A stretch of DNA of 64,000 bases from Progne subis subis (taxonomy: Eukaryota > Chordata > Aves > Passeriformes > Hirundinidae): contig JAKJHU010000849.1 of assembly GCA_022316685.1 (NCBI GenBank), positions 49,695 to 113,694 of the forward strand. Reading direction: 5' to 3'. How positions within the stretch are numbered: the stretch's first letter is position 1; each line of letters begins with the position of its first letter. Of this stretch, positions 19,794 to 31,135 are shown one piece after another. Below the pieces are notes generated by a model, which saw nothing but the letters and a program-made list of their open reading frames with translations, was not told where the DNA came from and made no database searches. A program made the translations under genes and the position numbers.

Positions 19794-22170
19794 TGGGGAA
19801 ATTAGTTTGGAGGTAAAGGATCAACAATATGTAGAACTGTTAAGCTTAATGCTAATAACCAAAGAAATTGAAGTGGCAAGTGAAAAGGAAAATTTTAGGG
19901 AAATAATGGATCAAGTATTTCCAGGAGTGTGGGCCTCCAATATACCCGGAAGAGCAAAGAATGCACTACCAGTGCAAACCAGGCTTAAAGAAGGAGGACA
20001 TCCAGTAAGGGTTAAACAATACCCCCTGAAGACAGAAGATATAGAAGGGGTTAGCCCAATTATTGAGAACTTTCTGCAGCTAGGACTACTGAGAGAGTGT
20101 CAATCTGATTTTAATACTCCTATTCTGCCAGTAAAGAAACCTGATGGGTCATACAGATTAGTACAAGATTTAAGGGCTGTTAACAAGGTAACTGAAGACT
20201 TGTATCCAGTGGTTGCCAATCCCTACACCTTGTTAACCCGTTTAACACCTGAACTATTTTGGTTTACTGTTCTAGATCTAAAGGATGCTTTCTTTTGCCT
20301 CCCTTTCCATGAAGCCAGCCAGAAAATTTTTGCATTCGAGTGGGAAAGCCCTAAAACAGGAAGAAAAACTCAGCTCACATGGTGTGTGTTACCGCAGGGG
20401 TACAAGAACTCCCCCACTATATTTGGGGAACAGCTTGCCAAGGATTTAGAGTCCTGGGAACCTCCACCAGGAGAAGGACAGTTACTCCAGTATGTGGATG
20501 ATCTCTTAATAGCCACCCAGACCCAGGAGACATGCGTGGACTGGACGGTAAGCCTCCTGAACTTTCTAGGCCTGCAGAGGTATCGAGTATCCCAGAAGAA
20601 AGCCCAAATGGTGAGGCAAACAGTCATTTACCTGGGTTATGAAGTGAGTGCTGGACAAAGGACTTTGGGGCAGGATCGCAAGGAAGCAATATACCAGACC
20701 CCGAAACCTCAGACAGTAAAAGAACTGAGAACCTTTTTAGGCATGACAGGATGGTGCAGACTGTGGATTTATAACTATGGGTTGCTTGTTAAACCTCTGT
20801 ATGCCTTGATCACGGAAGGGAGCAGAGATCTTCAGTGGACAAAAGATGCAACCCGCGCCTTCGACCAACTAAAGAAAGCCCTTGTGTCAGCTCCAGCCCT
20901 GGGGCTTCCAAACGTGAGTAAACCATTTTTCCTGTTTTCTCATGAGAAGCAGGGGATTGCCTTGGGAATATTAGCACAGAACTTAGGCCCGTACCGGAGG
21001 GCAGTGGCCTATCTTTCCAAGCAATTGGACACAGCAGCTAAAGGATGGCCAGGGTGCCTCAGAGCAGTTGCCGCAGTAGCAATAAACATCCAAGAAGCAC
21101 ACAAATTCACCCTAGGCCAGAAGATGACCGTGCTAGTGTCTCACACAATGTCTGCAGTCCTTGAGGCAAAAGGGGGACATTGGCTCTCCCCACAGAGATT
21201 TCTGAAGTACCAAGTCATACTGGTAGAAAAAGATGATGTTGAAATTGTGGTAACTAACATTGTGAACCCAGCTTCCTTCCTCAGCGGGAGTATGGGAGAA
21301 CCGGTGATCCACGATTGCCTGGAGACCATTGAAGCCACCTACTCGAGCCGCCCAGATCTGAAGGACACCCCGCTTGAGGATGCTGAGACCTGGTTTACTG
21401 ATGGAAGCAGCTATGTCGTCAGTGGAAGAAGGCACGCTGGGTATGCAGTTACCACAAGCAAAGAGGTAATAGAGTCTGGACCATTGCCAACTAATACATC
21501 TGCACAGAAGGCTGAAATAATTGCCTTAATCCAAGCCCTAGAGCTGGCAAAAGGAAAAGAGATCAACATCTACACGGACTCAAGGTATGCATTCGGAGTA
21601 GTTCATGCTCACGGAGACGTCTGGAAGGAAAGAGCACTGCTGAATTCACAAGGCAAGAGTATTAAACATGCACAAGAGATACTGAGGCTATTAGATGCCA
21701 TACAACTACCTGAGAGAGTAGCCATAATGCACATCAAGGCACACCAAAAAGTGAGCTCTGAATTGGAAGAAGGGAATATGCTGGCGGACAGAGAGGCAAA
21801 AGAAGCAGCAAAAGGTGAGGTGCCTGATAAGGCTGTTGAGGCAGCATTGATTCCAGATGGAAAAGTTTCTATTGAAGGTAAGCCAGTGTACAATAAGAAA
21901 GATAAAAAACTTATCAAGGTAGAAAAGGCAAGCTATAACCAGGAAGGATGGGCTATAACAGAAGGGAAACTTGTAGTACCCTCCTATTTGTTGTGGTCAT
22001 TAGTACAGAGGGAACATGAGAAAACACACTGGGGAATAGATGCCCTGTATAACCATTTGAAAGAAAGAATCATGGCCAGGAAATTGCAGGGCACAGTGAT
22101 ACAAGTAACTCGTCAGTGTAGTCTTTGCCTCCGAACTAACCCTAAAAATACCCCAAAGCCTAAAGTGGGA
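19794..22170 (+). CDS. pol: pol of ERV B: reverse transcriptase, RNase H, integrase N-terminus
   Basis: A frame of about 790 codons is open from 19807 to the insertion point of provirus C. It has an RT of gammaretroviral style: LPQGYKNSP at residue 196, catalytic YVDD at 229-232, connection, then RNase H with D532, E570, D591 and D661 all present, then the integrase zinc domain (HEKTH ... CSLC). No stop interrupts it, which is notable for an element whose LTRs differ by about 5 percent. It ends inside integrase where provirus C has landed (target duplication GTGGGA, 22165-22170); the core resumes at 30668. The enzyme would copy RNA to DNA in the cytoplasm, but the whole Pol is broken. Confidence 0.92.
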
Positions 22171-22463
22171 TGCTGCCTCCGCTGAGGCGTAGAGACCTGA
22201 TTCGGGAACGACACGGCAGCCACAGCCAGGCTGCTCGGACCACCAGCTCACAGACACCAGTGTGGTGGATGGCTAATGGTGTTTATTAACTGGTTACATG
22301 GAGTTATAAAACCTCTGTTTGCTACATCACATCCGTCTGCTTACGTTACAAGTTACGTGTTGCTTACCTTATCAAGGACACTAACCAACTAAGTATTGAG
22401 GGAGGGGTTCTGTCTGCCCGTACAACGCGATATCTTCTGACCGCCTGTCCCTAATCTCCCACA
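22171..22463 (-). repeat. 3' LTR of provirus C
   Basis: On the minus strand it starts TGTGGGAGATTAGGG after the polypurine tract (GGGAGGGGGGGGAAA, 22464-22478) and ends GGAGGCAGCA. A TATA-like TTTTATAACT near 22300-22310 lies about 20 bases before AATAAA at about 22284, a compact promoter. The 5' copy differs at about eight sites. Confidence 0.9.
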
Positions 22464-22605
22464 TTTCCCCCCCCTCCCATGACTAAGTAAAAAAGTATAA
22501 AAGTATAAATGTTATAAAAATATAAATGTCATAAAAATGCAAAAGCTGTTAAAGTTAGTATAATAGGATACAAAAGTGGTATAAAATGTTAGTAACAAGC
22601 ACACT

Positions 22606-24508
22606 TCACGGTAATTGCAGGCATTCGACAAATAGGCTGTCGACTTTCTCTAAACGGCTCCTAACAAATGACACTAACTTGTTCAAAATGCAAGGCCCAA
22701 AAATCAATATCAAGAGTATCATGGTGAGAGGGCCTATTAGGGTGGAACCAAGGGTGGCCAGCCATGGGGACTGATTGAACCATGACTCGAACCATCCTTG
22801 TTGGGCCTCTCTCTCTCTCTTTCTCTGGGCCAGTCTTTCTCTCATCTCGGCCATGGAGTCTCGCACGACTCCGGTATGGTCTGCATAAAACCAGCATTCT
22901 TCTCTCAAGGCAGCACACAGGCCTCCTTGCTGCATGAGCAAGAGGTCCAGTCCTCGCCTGTTCTGCAGGACGACTTCTGACAGCGAGGAGATAGATGCCT
23001 CCAGAGAGGAGATGGATTTTTCAATTCTTAGTAAGTCTTCGTCAATTGTCATTTGCAGCTGAGAAAGTCCTTGGTGTTGGGTCACGAGAGCTGAAACACC
23101 TGTGGCTGTACCAGCAGCTCTTAGGCCAAGGAGCATTGCAATGGTTATACCTGTCTTTACTTCTTTTGTGGAGCTGGATGGTTTCTTCTAAAAAGCGATA
23201 CATTTCCTCTTCTTGGTGATACAGGACTCTAGGAACAATCAGAACTTGGACACAAAAGTCAGCAAGGTTATTGAATTTACCAAGGTACACACAGGGGGTT
23301 ATTCCAATTTGTTGACAAACCCACATTCCTGATAGGAACGGAACTGCCCACTTATCAGTCTTTTGGCTAGGTTGGATGAACTCAGCACAGATATTTCCCA
23401 CCTGCTTTGCTACGGTTACACTGCCAAAGCATTTGCCTCGGCCTGTGACTTGACTCAGGGTAATTTCCCTCCGGGGGGTGTCCCACTTACAGTTGTGTGG
23501 ATTGTTTGCTGCAGAATATTCGAAAGGAGCATCAAAGGCGACACCCTCATAAAAAGGAGGTTCTGCGTTATAACATAACCAGCATGATTTTGTAAAGTTT
23601 GGATTGGATTGGTTCAACGACAAAAAGGTAGCATTTAACACACTAAGAAACAGATTGTAAGGAGCTGACTTAGGTTTTTGGTAAATGGCTAAAGGACGGG
23701 ATGAGGAGGAGGTGCCAGATGTGGCCTCCCTCTTGTGTCTGCGTGCTGCGAGATTCTGATAGGGTTTGAATGACTGGGGCACTGAAGGTGGGAGTCTAAT
23801 AATTTGCACATTCACCCAGAAGTTGCGAAAGGCGCGAACAAACACTGACCATATCTTTCCTGTGGCCCAACTCACATGGGTCGGCTGCGAAATTGTCATT
23901 GCATAGTTCTTACAGGTGTGTCGTCTGCCGTCTTGGGGTATGTATATGAATCTGTCCATCCCGAACTTAGGTTCGCGACAGCCGTGGGGAGCGTACCTGA
24001 CTTGCAGGAACTTGTCAGGTTGCTGTGGTTGCCATCTATCACTCGTCACGATAGTTTCGCATCCCCAATACCCACAGTACCCGTACTTCGGATGGCTACA
24101 GTAGCTTTTACCTGGGTTGGAGGCAGGGCACCAATAGGTTTGGTACAATGAAGAATCCCCAATTTTAGGGAATCCTAGCTGTGAGGGAAATATGTCTGTT
24201 AGCTTAAACTCAAAGGATGGGCTGTCTACTGTAATGATTTCTTTGATTGCCTCATCACTTGAAAGATGGCGCAGGACCCATCTGAATGGTTGGTGAGGGT
24301 AATACACTACGTTTGCTTGCCCTCTGCCTACAAGATCCAAAAATAAAATTACACAAAGACACCGTAGTTGCTTGGATCTCACCGGTGCAGGATCTTTGGG
24401 TGCTGCTGGGTTACTTGGAGGTTCATCATTCTCTTCTGGTACCGGAGTGTATGCATTACGGGGACGTCCAATGATCCAATCCTGCAAATGAGACCTCACA
24501 ATTTTCAT
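22606..24508 (-). pseudogene. env: env of provirus C, type-D/gamma-like, frame break between SU and TM
   Basis: The SU frame (23042-24508, 488 codons from MKIVRSH) has a hydrophobic signal after about residue 50, several N-glycosylation sites, and the SU disulfide-exchange motif CWLC. The TM frame (22606-23136) has a fusion-peptide-like stretch, immunosuppressive-like [16 protein letters not shown], a cysteine motif that reads CAALREECW, i.e. C-x6-C-W instead of CX6CC, and a membrane helix. SU and TM are in different frames; the break is near 23140-23180, close to the expected cleavage region. A basic RRHKR motif lies in mid-SU. Without the last cysteine the usual SU-TM disulfide partner is lost. 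Confidence 0.88.
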
Positions 24509-26180
24509 TAGTTCTATTCTGAAGGTCTGGTTTGATTGACTTAAGTGGACACCATTTTACTTTACCATCTTTTTTAACAGCTGCGTACCCTCGCCCCGCG
24601 AGCACTAGTCTCCAGCCCTGTTCCCACTCTCCTAGTTCATTTTTAACTACAACGTGCGGGCCTTCCTCTAGTGCTCGGGTGGCCCAGTGTTTCTGGGCCG
24701 GGCTGGTTTTCTCATCCCCCCTAGAGAACTGATTGAGTGCTAACAGAGCGGTTGCTAGCATACGTGCCTGGTCTCCTGAGGGAATGGAACTTGTAAAGCC
24801 TTCTGTTTTTGCTAGTACTTCTAATTTGGCTTTCAGGGTTTGATTTGCTCGCTCAACGATGGCCTGCCCGGTGCTATTGTACGGAATGCTGTGTACTAAA
24901 GTGATTCCCCATTTAGCGACAAATGCTTGAGTTGATTTTGAGACAAAATTTGGGCCATTGTCTGTTTTAATTTGCTTTGGAATGCCCAGCCACGCCATGG
25001 CTGTCAGCCAATGCTGAATGGTTGCCTTGGAGTCAGTTTTTGGGTGTTGTGTGGCTACAATCACTCCACTATATGTATCTACAGTCACTGCAAGCCATGC
25101 TCGGGGTTTTAGCAACTGACACAGCGTAAAGTCTGTTTGCCATATTTCTGAGGCTTTGAGGCCTCTGGGGTTGACTCCGCTGGACCACAGTGGTGATTTT
25201 TGGCAGTGAGGGCATGTGGCCACAATGTGTTTCGCGTCGGCGGTTGAAATCCCACATTTTTTCGCTAGTGCCTTAGCTCCGATGCGAAGAGACTCGTGTA
25301 GCTGACGGGCATCTCCCAGCGTCCACAGTCCTTTTGCAGCGGTGTCTGCCTTGTCGTTGCCGATTTGAAAGAATCCTTTAACTGGATTGTGGCTATTAAC
25401 GTGGATGACAGATGTGGTGCCTTTTCGCGAAAAGAGTGTCTCTTCAAGTATCATGGCCACTGTGGACACTGCCACGCCGGGCCCTGACATGGCTAGGCAG
25501 AGCTTGGCCGCGAATATAGAGTCAGTTATGATGTTGAGGTGCTGTTCAGGGAACAGTCCACATGCCAGTACAACAGCAGCTGCTTCGACTTGTTGAACTG
25601 AGAGCGTGGGGTCAGTTGTTTTGATGCATTGCCACTGCTCTCCTGACTGCCACACTGCTGCTGCAGTTGAGGTTAGCGAAGATGCGTCTGTGAAGATCGT
25701 CGGTCCTGGCTGTGGTCGGTCGACGATTTTTGGTGGGAGATCAATGTCGACGATTGCAAGCAACTGAGTCCAAGGGGGTTTTGCTGCATAGCGAATCTCT
25801 CCTCCAAAACCAGCAAGGGTAATGGCTAGATGTTCTGATATTGTTGTCGATTGCGTGGAAAGCTGCTTGCAGAAGGGCAGATATATCTTGGTGGGTTCAG
25901 CGCCTAAGTGCTTCAGGGCAAGTTTCCTGCCTTTCATGATGAGGTTGCCAAGACACTCAGCTCCTGGGGAAAATGCACGTGATGGTTTTCCCAAGACCAC
26001 CCACAGTATCAGTTGAGCTTTGTCGGGTGGCCCTTGGGCAGCGCTCCTACTCCTCCTTTCTTCGTAAAGTGGACGTATAAATCAATTGGTGCACTTGCAT
26101 CCCATCTGGTGAGCGTGCTCCTTGACATTTGCTGTTCGATAAAATCAAGCGAGCGTGTTGCTTCTGGTGTCAGTGTTTTC
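24456..26180 (-). pseudogene. pol: pol 3' part of provirus C: RNase H and integrase
   Basis: A 514-codon open frame (24456-26000) holds RNase H (FTDASS, TDS, NDKAD acidic residues present) and integrase with catalytic residues D (QTDFT), D (KTDNGP) and E (IVERANQ), followed by the C-terminal DNA-binding domain. In the zinc domain the first histidine is present (LHESL) but the second is arginine, so HHCC reads H-R-C-C (CPHC intact). Between 26000 and 26180 the RT connection continues in another frame with a stop. The upstream RT is split off by the LTR at 26187-26574. The C-terminal end overlaps the env start by about 50 bases, as is usual in retroviruses. Confidence 0.88.
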
Positions 26181-26186
26181 TGCTCC

Positions 26187-26574
26187 TGTTACCCTGGTTT
26201 TTCTGAGCTTTCTTATTAGCCTTCTTGAAATTCATAATGGAGTCAGATCTTTTAGTTACTGTTCAATATTAAGAGCAGTTTTCTACCTTTCCCATAGATG
26301 TAACATAAACAAACCCTTTGTTTCTCATTCTTTGTCCTTTGTTTGCATATTTCTAACCTAAAAAACAACTGTAACTGACAGTGGGTCTGGTCACTGAGGC
26401 TGAGGGGTGGAAACCCAAAAAGCCAATCTTCTGCCAGATCCACAAATGTATAAAAAAGTAAAGAATAAACAGAGGGGCTTCCTTCACTCTCCGCTCGCTG
26501 AGGAGAAGCTGGAAGAACCTCTGCCTGCGAATTATTTATGTCTGCGCATTATTGCTTTGTGTGTCACGGCGACA
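26187..26574 (+). mobile_element. solo LTR of the E family inside pol of provirus C
   Basis: A 388 bp LTR in plus orientation, TGTTACCCTGG...CACGGCGACA, homologous to the LTRs of provirus E (52635-53019, 59191-59586) and to 42992-43380. Flanks TGCTCC (26181-26186) and TCCTCC (26575-26580) form a 6 bp target duplication with one mismatch. TATAAAAAAGTAAAGAATAAA near 26450 places the TATA box just before the polyadenylation signal. It splits RT from RNase H of C. Confidence 0.85.
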
Positions 26575-27440
26575 TCCTCCCATGAGTTTTTCCCTTTCAA
26601 AAGGTCATTCAAGGGGTCCATGACCTCGGGAGGAATCAGGACGATGTTGCGGAGCCACTGTAGAGATCCTATCAGCTGCTGCATGTCATGGAGCGTCTCA
26701 ATGTCTCGGTGGATTTTTATCTGAGGAGGGGTTATGTAGGAGCTTGAAATCCCCACTCTTAAAAAGGTTACACATGGCCCCTTTTTTATTTTTGCGCTTG
26801 CAATTTCAAAGCCATTTGTTTTTAAGGTCTCTGAGACTGTTGACACTGCCCGGTCTACCTGGCTCGCTGATGGTGCGGCAATCAGGATGTCATCCATGTA
26901 TTGAACAATGGTCACGGTCGGGTCGCTGCGTCGGACTGGCTCCAGTGCTCGGTCCACCGTGATCTGACAGATGGTGGGTGAGTTGACCATTCCTTGGGGG
27001 AGAACTTTCCACTGGAAGCGCAGGTTAGGACGCTGGCTGTTCGGGAAGATGATGGAAAAGGCAAACCGCTCTTTGTCTTCATCATGCAGGGGTATGGAAA
27101 AGAAACAGTCTTTGATATCAAGCACTGCACAAGGCTGCCCTTTTGGTATCATTGAGCTCATGGGCAGTGAGGTTTGCACGGGGCCCATTGGTTGAATTTT
27201 CTTATTTACCTCATGCAGATCATGGAGAAGGCAAAACCCTTCGCCGCTCTGTTTGGGTATCACAAAAACTGGCGTGTTCCATGGGCTGGTGGAAGGCTCG
27301 ACATGACCTTTCTGCAATTCACGATCAACTAGCTTAAGAAGAGCATCTATCCGAGGCTTTGACAGGGGCCACTGCTCAACCCACACTGGGTCAGATGACT
27401 TCCATGTCAGCTTGATCGGTGGGGGTGGGTATGCTGCAGT
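26575..27440 (-). pseudogene. pol: reverse transcriptase of provirus C
   Basis: An RT frame open from 27386 to the inserted LTR at 26574, about 270 codons. It shows the betaretroviral entry WVEQWPLSKPRI, the palm motif LDIKDCFFSIPLH, VLPQGMVNSP and the catalytic YMDD (near 26893-26904). A change in the conserved fingers block (FCLLHDLHEVN where most have WRLLQDLR) suggests drift. The thumb runs up to NDLLKGKNSWED, where the solo LTR interrupts. The frame of protease precedes it. Confidence 0.88.
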
Positions 27441-27445
27441 GGCCC

Positions 27446-27780
27446 TTATGGTAAATTTGTCACCCTGGCTTTTAAAAGGGCTAACGCGTCTCTCCCCAGC
27501 AAATGTGGGACTCCTGACATGACATATGGAAAAAGGGTGATGGTTTTTTCTGGTCCTTTTTCAGTGTGGAGTGTAATTGCTATTAATTGGGCACTCTTGC
27601 GAGCTTGGCTCAATCCCCCGATTCCACCTACCATGGGTGCGTCTTGTAATTTCCAGTGTGGGGGCCAATTTGTCGCAGAAACAACAGTAACATCTGCTCC
27701 AGTATCAATCAGAAAGGGGACACTGATGACAATGTCATCTAAAACATCATAGCGAGTACAGATCCCCTATATTACTGGTG
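27446..27780 (-). pseudogene. pro: protease of provirus C
   Basis: Aspartic protease with LIDTGADVT at about 27685-27712 and HLLGRDALALL near 27465-27500, spaced as in retroviral proteases. The region lies between nucleocapsid and RT. Its 3' end runs towards the RT frame with a frame change near 27440. No dUTPase domain is visible next to it. Confidence 0.8.
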
Positions 27781-27792
27781 GGTTGTCACACT

Positions 27793-30253
27793 TCACTGCC
27801 AAGGCCACCCAGGGGTCTGGTCCCCAGGGGGTGGTCCTTGCTGTTCCTGGGACAGGGACAGATACGGCTGGGTCGCTGGTTGTGCCATAAAGTTGGTAGC
27901 TTCTCGTGGGGGAAAAGGGTTCGGGAGTGCCTCGCCCCATTTGGGGTTTGCATAGCTGGGCCGCCTCACGTCCCAAGTGGGAGAGGGCTGTGTGCGGCCC
28001 TGTTGCCCTCTCCCCCTCCCGTTTCCCTGGTTCTTAGACTTACATTCTTTGGCAAGATGCCCCTTCCTTCCACATGCCCAGCATGGCCCCCTAAGTCGCA
28101 ACTGGCGTGGGGGAACCGGTGTTGAAGGGTGCCTTAACTGGGGGCAGTCCATTGCAGCGTGACCTGCCCTGCCACATTTAAAACATGCCATTACACTCGT
28201 TATTGCGGCATGGACGGCTGCCTGAATTGGGGCAAAACGCTCCTCTTTTGCAACATGCCTGATCATGTCTGAGATGCTGGACCCGAGTGGTAAAGACCGT
28301 AAAATGTCCTTGGTGGCTGAATTGCATTGCTGGCGCAGGCACTCTTAACACAGGACCTTTTGCCTCTGAGGGCAAAGCTGAGGAGTCAAGTGCTGCCTGG
28401 AGCCGGTCCACGAATTGTGTAAAACTCTCACTCTCACTTTGCTTTATTGTGGACCATGATGATGGTTTAGCAATGACCATGGAAGCAGAGCGGATGGCTT
28501 CCCTGGCAGCACGGGTAGTTGTCATCACCTCATGGGCCCGTAGGCCCTCGGCTTGTGCCTGGGGGATGATCATGGTTGGGTCCGTGCCCATGAGCCGCTG
28601 CAGGCTGGAGCCGTGTAGAGGATGATCTGCACCAGTGACCAGAGCTAGTTGCTTTGCACAATTGTCCTCCCACTCTTGTTTAAAAACTATCATCCCTGCC
28701 CCATCAAAAATCAATCTGCAGGTTTGCTTTATGTCAAATGGGAGCATGTCATCCTCTCCAAAAACACTGTCAATGAGAGTAGAAACCATAGCTGAATTGA
28801 TCCCTCTGTCAGTGATTGCTTTAACAATTGCTTGTACATCCTTAGGATTTACCGGTGAATATATTCTCTGGTTTCCGCCTGCCCCCCCCACTCGGACTGG
28901 AAAAGCTAGTTTGGCCGATGGATTCCAATCGGCACATGCCATCTGTATCTTCCTCCAGTCTGTGAGGGGAGTTCGTTCTTTTTCTGACTTCCCCTCAACC
29001 CGAGTAGAAACATTGTTGTTACTGATTTTGTATACTGTTACTTCTCTGTCGGAGCCGGAGCCAGAGCCGGCAGCAGAGGACTGGCTGTCCCCGTCCCAGC
29101 TAGAGTCCGATTCAGAGCCGGAAGTCGACTGACTGGCTGCTTCCGGGCTCCGGAGCCTTTTGGTCGGGCTCCGACCCCGCCCCTTTCCCTCAGGGCTGGG
29201 CCGTCCCTTCCCCCTGAGCCCCCGCCCCTTTCCCTCAGGGCTGGGCCGTCCCTTCCCTCTGGGCCCCCGCCCCTTTCCCTCAGGGCTGGGCCGTCCCTTC
29301 CCTCTGGGCCCCTGCCCCTTTCCCTCAGGGCTGGGCCGTCCCTTCCCTCTGGGCCCCCGCCCCTTTCCCTCAGGGCTGGGCCGTCCCTTCCCTCTTGGCC
29401 CCGCCCCTTTCCCTCAGGGCTGGGCCACTCCTTGCGCCTGTGCTCCCCCCGCCTCCTGCTGTGGGAGCTTCTCGCCTTAGAAAAACGTGCTTTTTGGCAA
29501 AGATTAGCTTCAGTTATCTCTTTGAGCTCTTTTCCCTTTTTCTGCTCGCGCGCCCCCGCGTTAGCAAACAAGCTCTCTTTGGTTTCATTGGCAACGAGCC
29601 CACTATCTGAATGACCTTCTTTGTTTTCTGTCCTGCTTTCCCTCTCGGATTCAGCGCTATCTTGAGGTGCATAAGGTGGGGGTCCCTCCCCTGCTTTTCC
29701 AGCATTCCTAGCTTCTTCAGCTAGATTGTTGTAAAATGACTGCATCTCTTTTATCGCCTCAGCGAGTGACCTTGAGTTTGGAGGCTCTAATGCGAGCTCT
29801 TGCTCTTCTGAGCCTCTGCACTCCGCAGAACCAACCCCATCAACACTCTGCACATTATCACTAACCTTCAGACTACATTCTTTTACACTCTGAAAATTCT
29901 CAACAACAGTTCCCTCTGAGAAAGTTTGCGTCGCTGCCGCGATACCCAATTGAGGAGAAATCTTTAAACAATTTGGGGCAGCTTTCCATGTTTCTTGCTC
30001 ATGCAGAGCCTTCTGTAAAGCTTCCACGACCCTTCCCCATGCCTTAAGATTTTTTCCCTGAGCCAGAAGACATTGTGTCTTCAGCAAGAGCCTTAGTACA
30101 TTGATCCCAAACATCTGGGTGGAGGATATCCACCGGTCTATCAATAATACTAAGTTGCAAAAGCCTCGTCACTGCGAGGGTAAAATCTTTTGCTTTACAA
30201 TCAATTCCCCACTGCTTATGAATCTGAGAAACGACCTTCACGAGAGCTTCCAT
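27793..30253 (-). pseudogene. gag: gag of provirus C: matrix, repeat-rich linker, capsid, nucleocapsid
   Basis: From the right: a matrix start at about 30253 (MEALVKVV), changing frame near 30050-30140; a linker (29038-30144) with the late-domain motif PPPY followed by AP (29676-29695 region) and then five to six copies of a 15-residue unit EGRDGPALRERGGGP; capsid (28178-28942) with major homology region ESFTQFVDRLQAALD; and nucleocapsid (27793-28266) with two intact zinc knuckles, CFKCGRAGHAAMDC and CWACGRKGHLAKEC. At least three frame changes separate these parts. Two knuckles and the layout are betaretrovirus-like. Gag would assemble the particle; PPPY recruits NEDD4-type ligases for budding. 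Confidence 0.87.
29168..29440. repeat. 45 bp tandem repeat in gag of provirus C
   Basis: About six copies of a 45 bp GC-rich unit containing CCTTTCCCTCAGGGCTGGGC. Since 45 is a multiple of three, the gag frame stays open and encodes a 15-residue repeat. Copies are nearly identical, so the array expanded recently or is being homogenised. Confidence 0.88.
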
Positions 30254-30349
30254 CCTCTCCGTGGGTCCGGAGGCGTCCCCCCCGCCGAGCTGGCCCGCCG
30301 CTCGGCCGTCGTTCACCCGTCCAGGTGATTCCCGATCTCCCGGGGACTC

Positions 30350-30367
30350 CCGGGGGTTTCGGCACCA
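30350..30367 (-). promoter_or_regulatory. primer binding site of provirus C, tRNA-Phe-like
   Basis: On the minus strand, one base after the LTR, TGGTGCCGAAACCCCCGG matches the complement of the vertebrate tRNA-Phe 3' end for the first 14 bases, after which two extra C residues precede GGGA. Confidence 0.65.
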
Positions 30368-30368
30368 C

Positions 30369-30661
30369 TCCTGCCTCCGCTGAGGCATAGCGACCTGGTT
30401 CGGGAACGACACGGCAGCCACAGCCAGGCTGCTCGGACCACCAGCTCACAGACACCAATGTGGTGGATGGCTAATGGCGTTTATTAACTGGTTACATGGA
30501 GTTATAAAACCTCTGTTTGCTACATCACATCCGTCTGCTTACGTTACAAGTTAGGTGTTGCTTACCTTATCAAGGACACTAACCAGCTAAGTATTGAGGG
30601 AGGGGTTCTGTCTGCCCGTACAACGCGATATCTTCTGACCGCCTGTCCCTAATCTCCCACA
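30369..30661 (-). repeat. 5' LTR of provirus C
   Basis: 293 bp, same length as the 3' copy, from TGTGGGAG (30661) to GGAGGCAGGA; the last bases differ from the 3' copy's CA. Target duplication GTGGGA follows at 30662-30667. Confidence 0.9.
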
Positions 30662-31118
30662 GTGGGACAAATTGGGAAAGGTTGTGGACCTGGGCAACAA
30701 TGGCAAATTGATTTTACAGAACTGCCCAGGAAGGGAGGGTATCGTTACCTATTGGTGTTAACTGATACCTTTTCAGGATGGCCAGAAGCCTTCCCTGCCA
30801 GGACAGCTGCGGCCCGAGAGGTGACCAAAGCGCTGTTGCAAATATGTGTCTGGAACTCAAAGCAGAGAACTAGATGGGCCAGTACATGATGTACAACCTG
30901 GGGATTAGCTGTATGTTAAGTCTTTTGCAGAAAAAACCTTAGAACCACAGTGGGAAGGACCATTCCAAGTGCTCCTCACTACCTTCACTGCAATCAAGAT
31001 CAAGGAACAGAAGGCCTGGATCCATCACTCCCAGGTGAAGAAAGCACCAGAGGGAATTTGGAAGGCCACACCAGGCGATAATGAACTGAAGCTGAAGCTC
31101 ACTCGGAACAACGAATAA
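30662..31118 (+). pseudogene. pol: integrase core and C-terminal remnant of ERV B
   Basis: Continuation of B pol after provirus C. The first catalytic block is present (QWQIDFTELP at about 30700-30730 and VLTDTFSGWPEAF), but after about 30840 the sequence jumps: the second Asp and the Glu block are deleted, and stops follow (for example TGA near 30888). From about 30940 the C-terminal integrase tail is readable in another frame (around [15 protein letters not shown], 31035-31085). The remnant cannot integrate DNA. Confidence 0.8.
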
Positions 31119-31135
31119 ATGGACTAAGAGTTATT

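Larger units (their letters stand above)
22171..30661 (-). mobile_element. provirus 'C': betaretrovirus-like gag-pol with type-D-like env
   Basis: An 8.5 kb minus-strand provirus with LTRs at 30369-30661 (5') and 22171-22463 (3'), each 293 bp, flanked by GTGGGA on both sides (22165-22170 and 30662-30667). The LTRs differ at about eight positions, near 2.7 percent. Gene order gag-pro-pol-env is complete, with several frame breaks. Env has the CWLC motif and TM layout of the gammaretrovirus/type-D group, while gag and pol are betaretrovirus-like, a combination known for mammalian type-D viruses. It lies in the integrase gene of ERV B. Confidence 0.9.
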
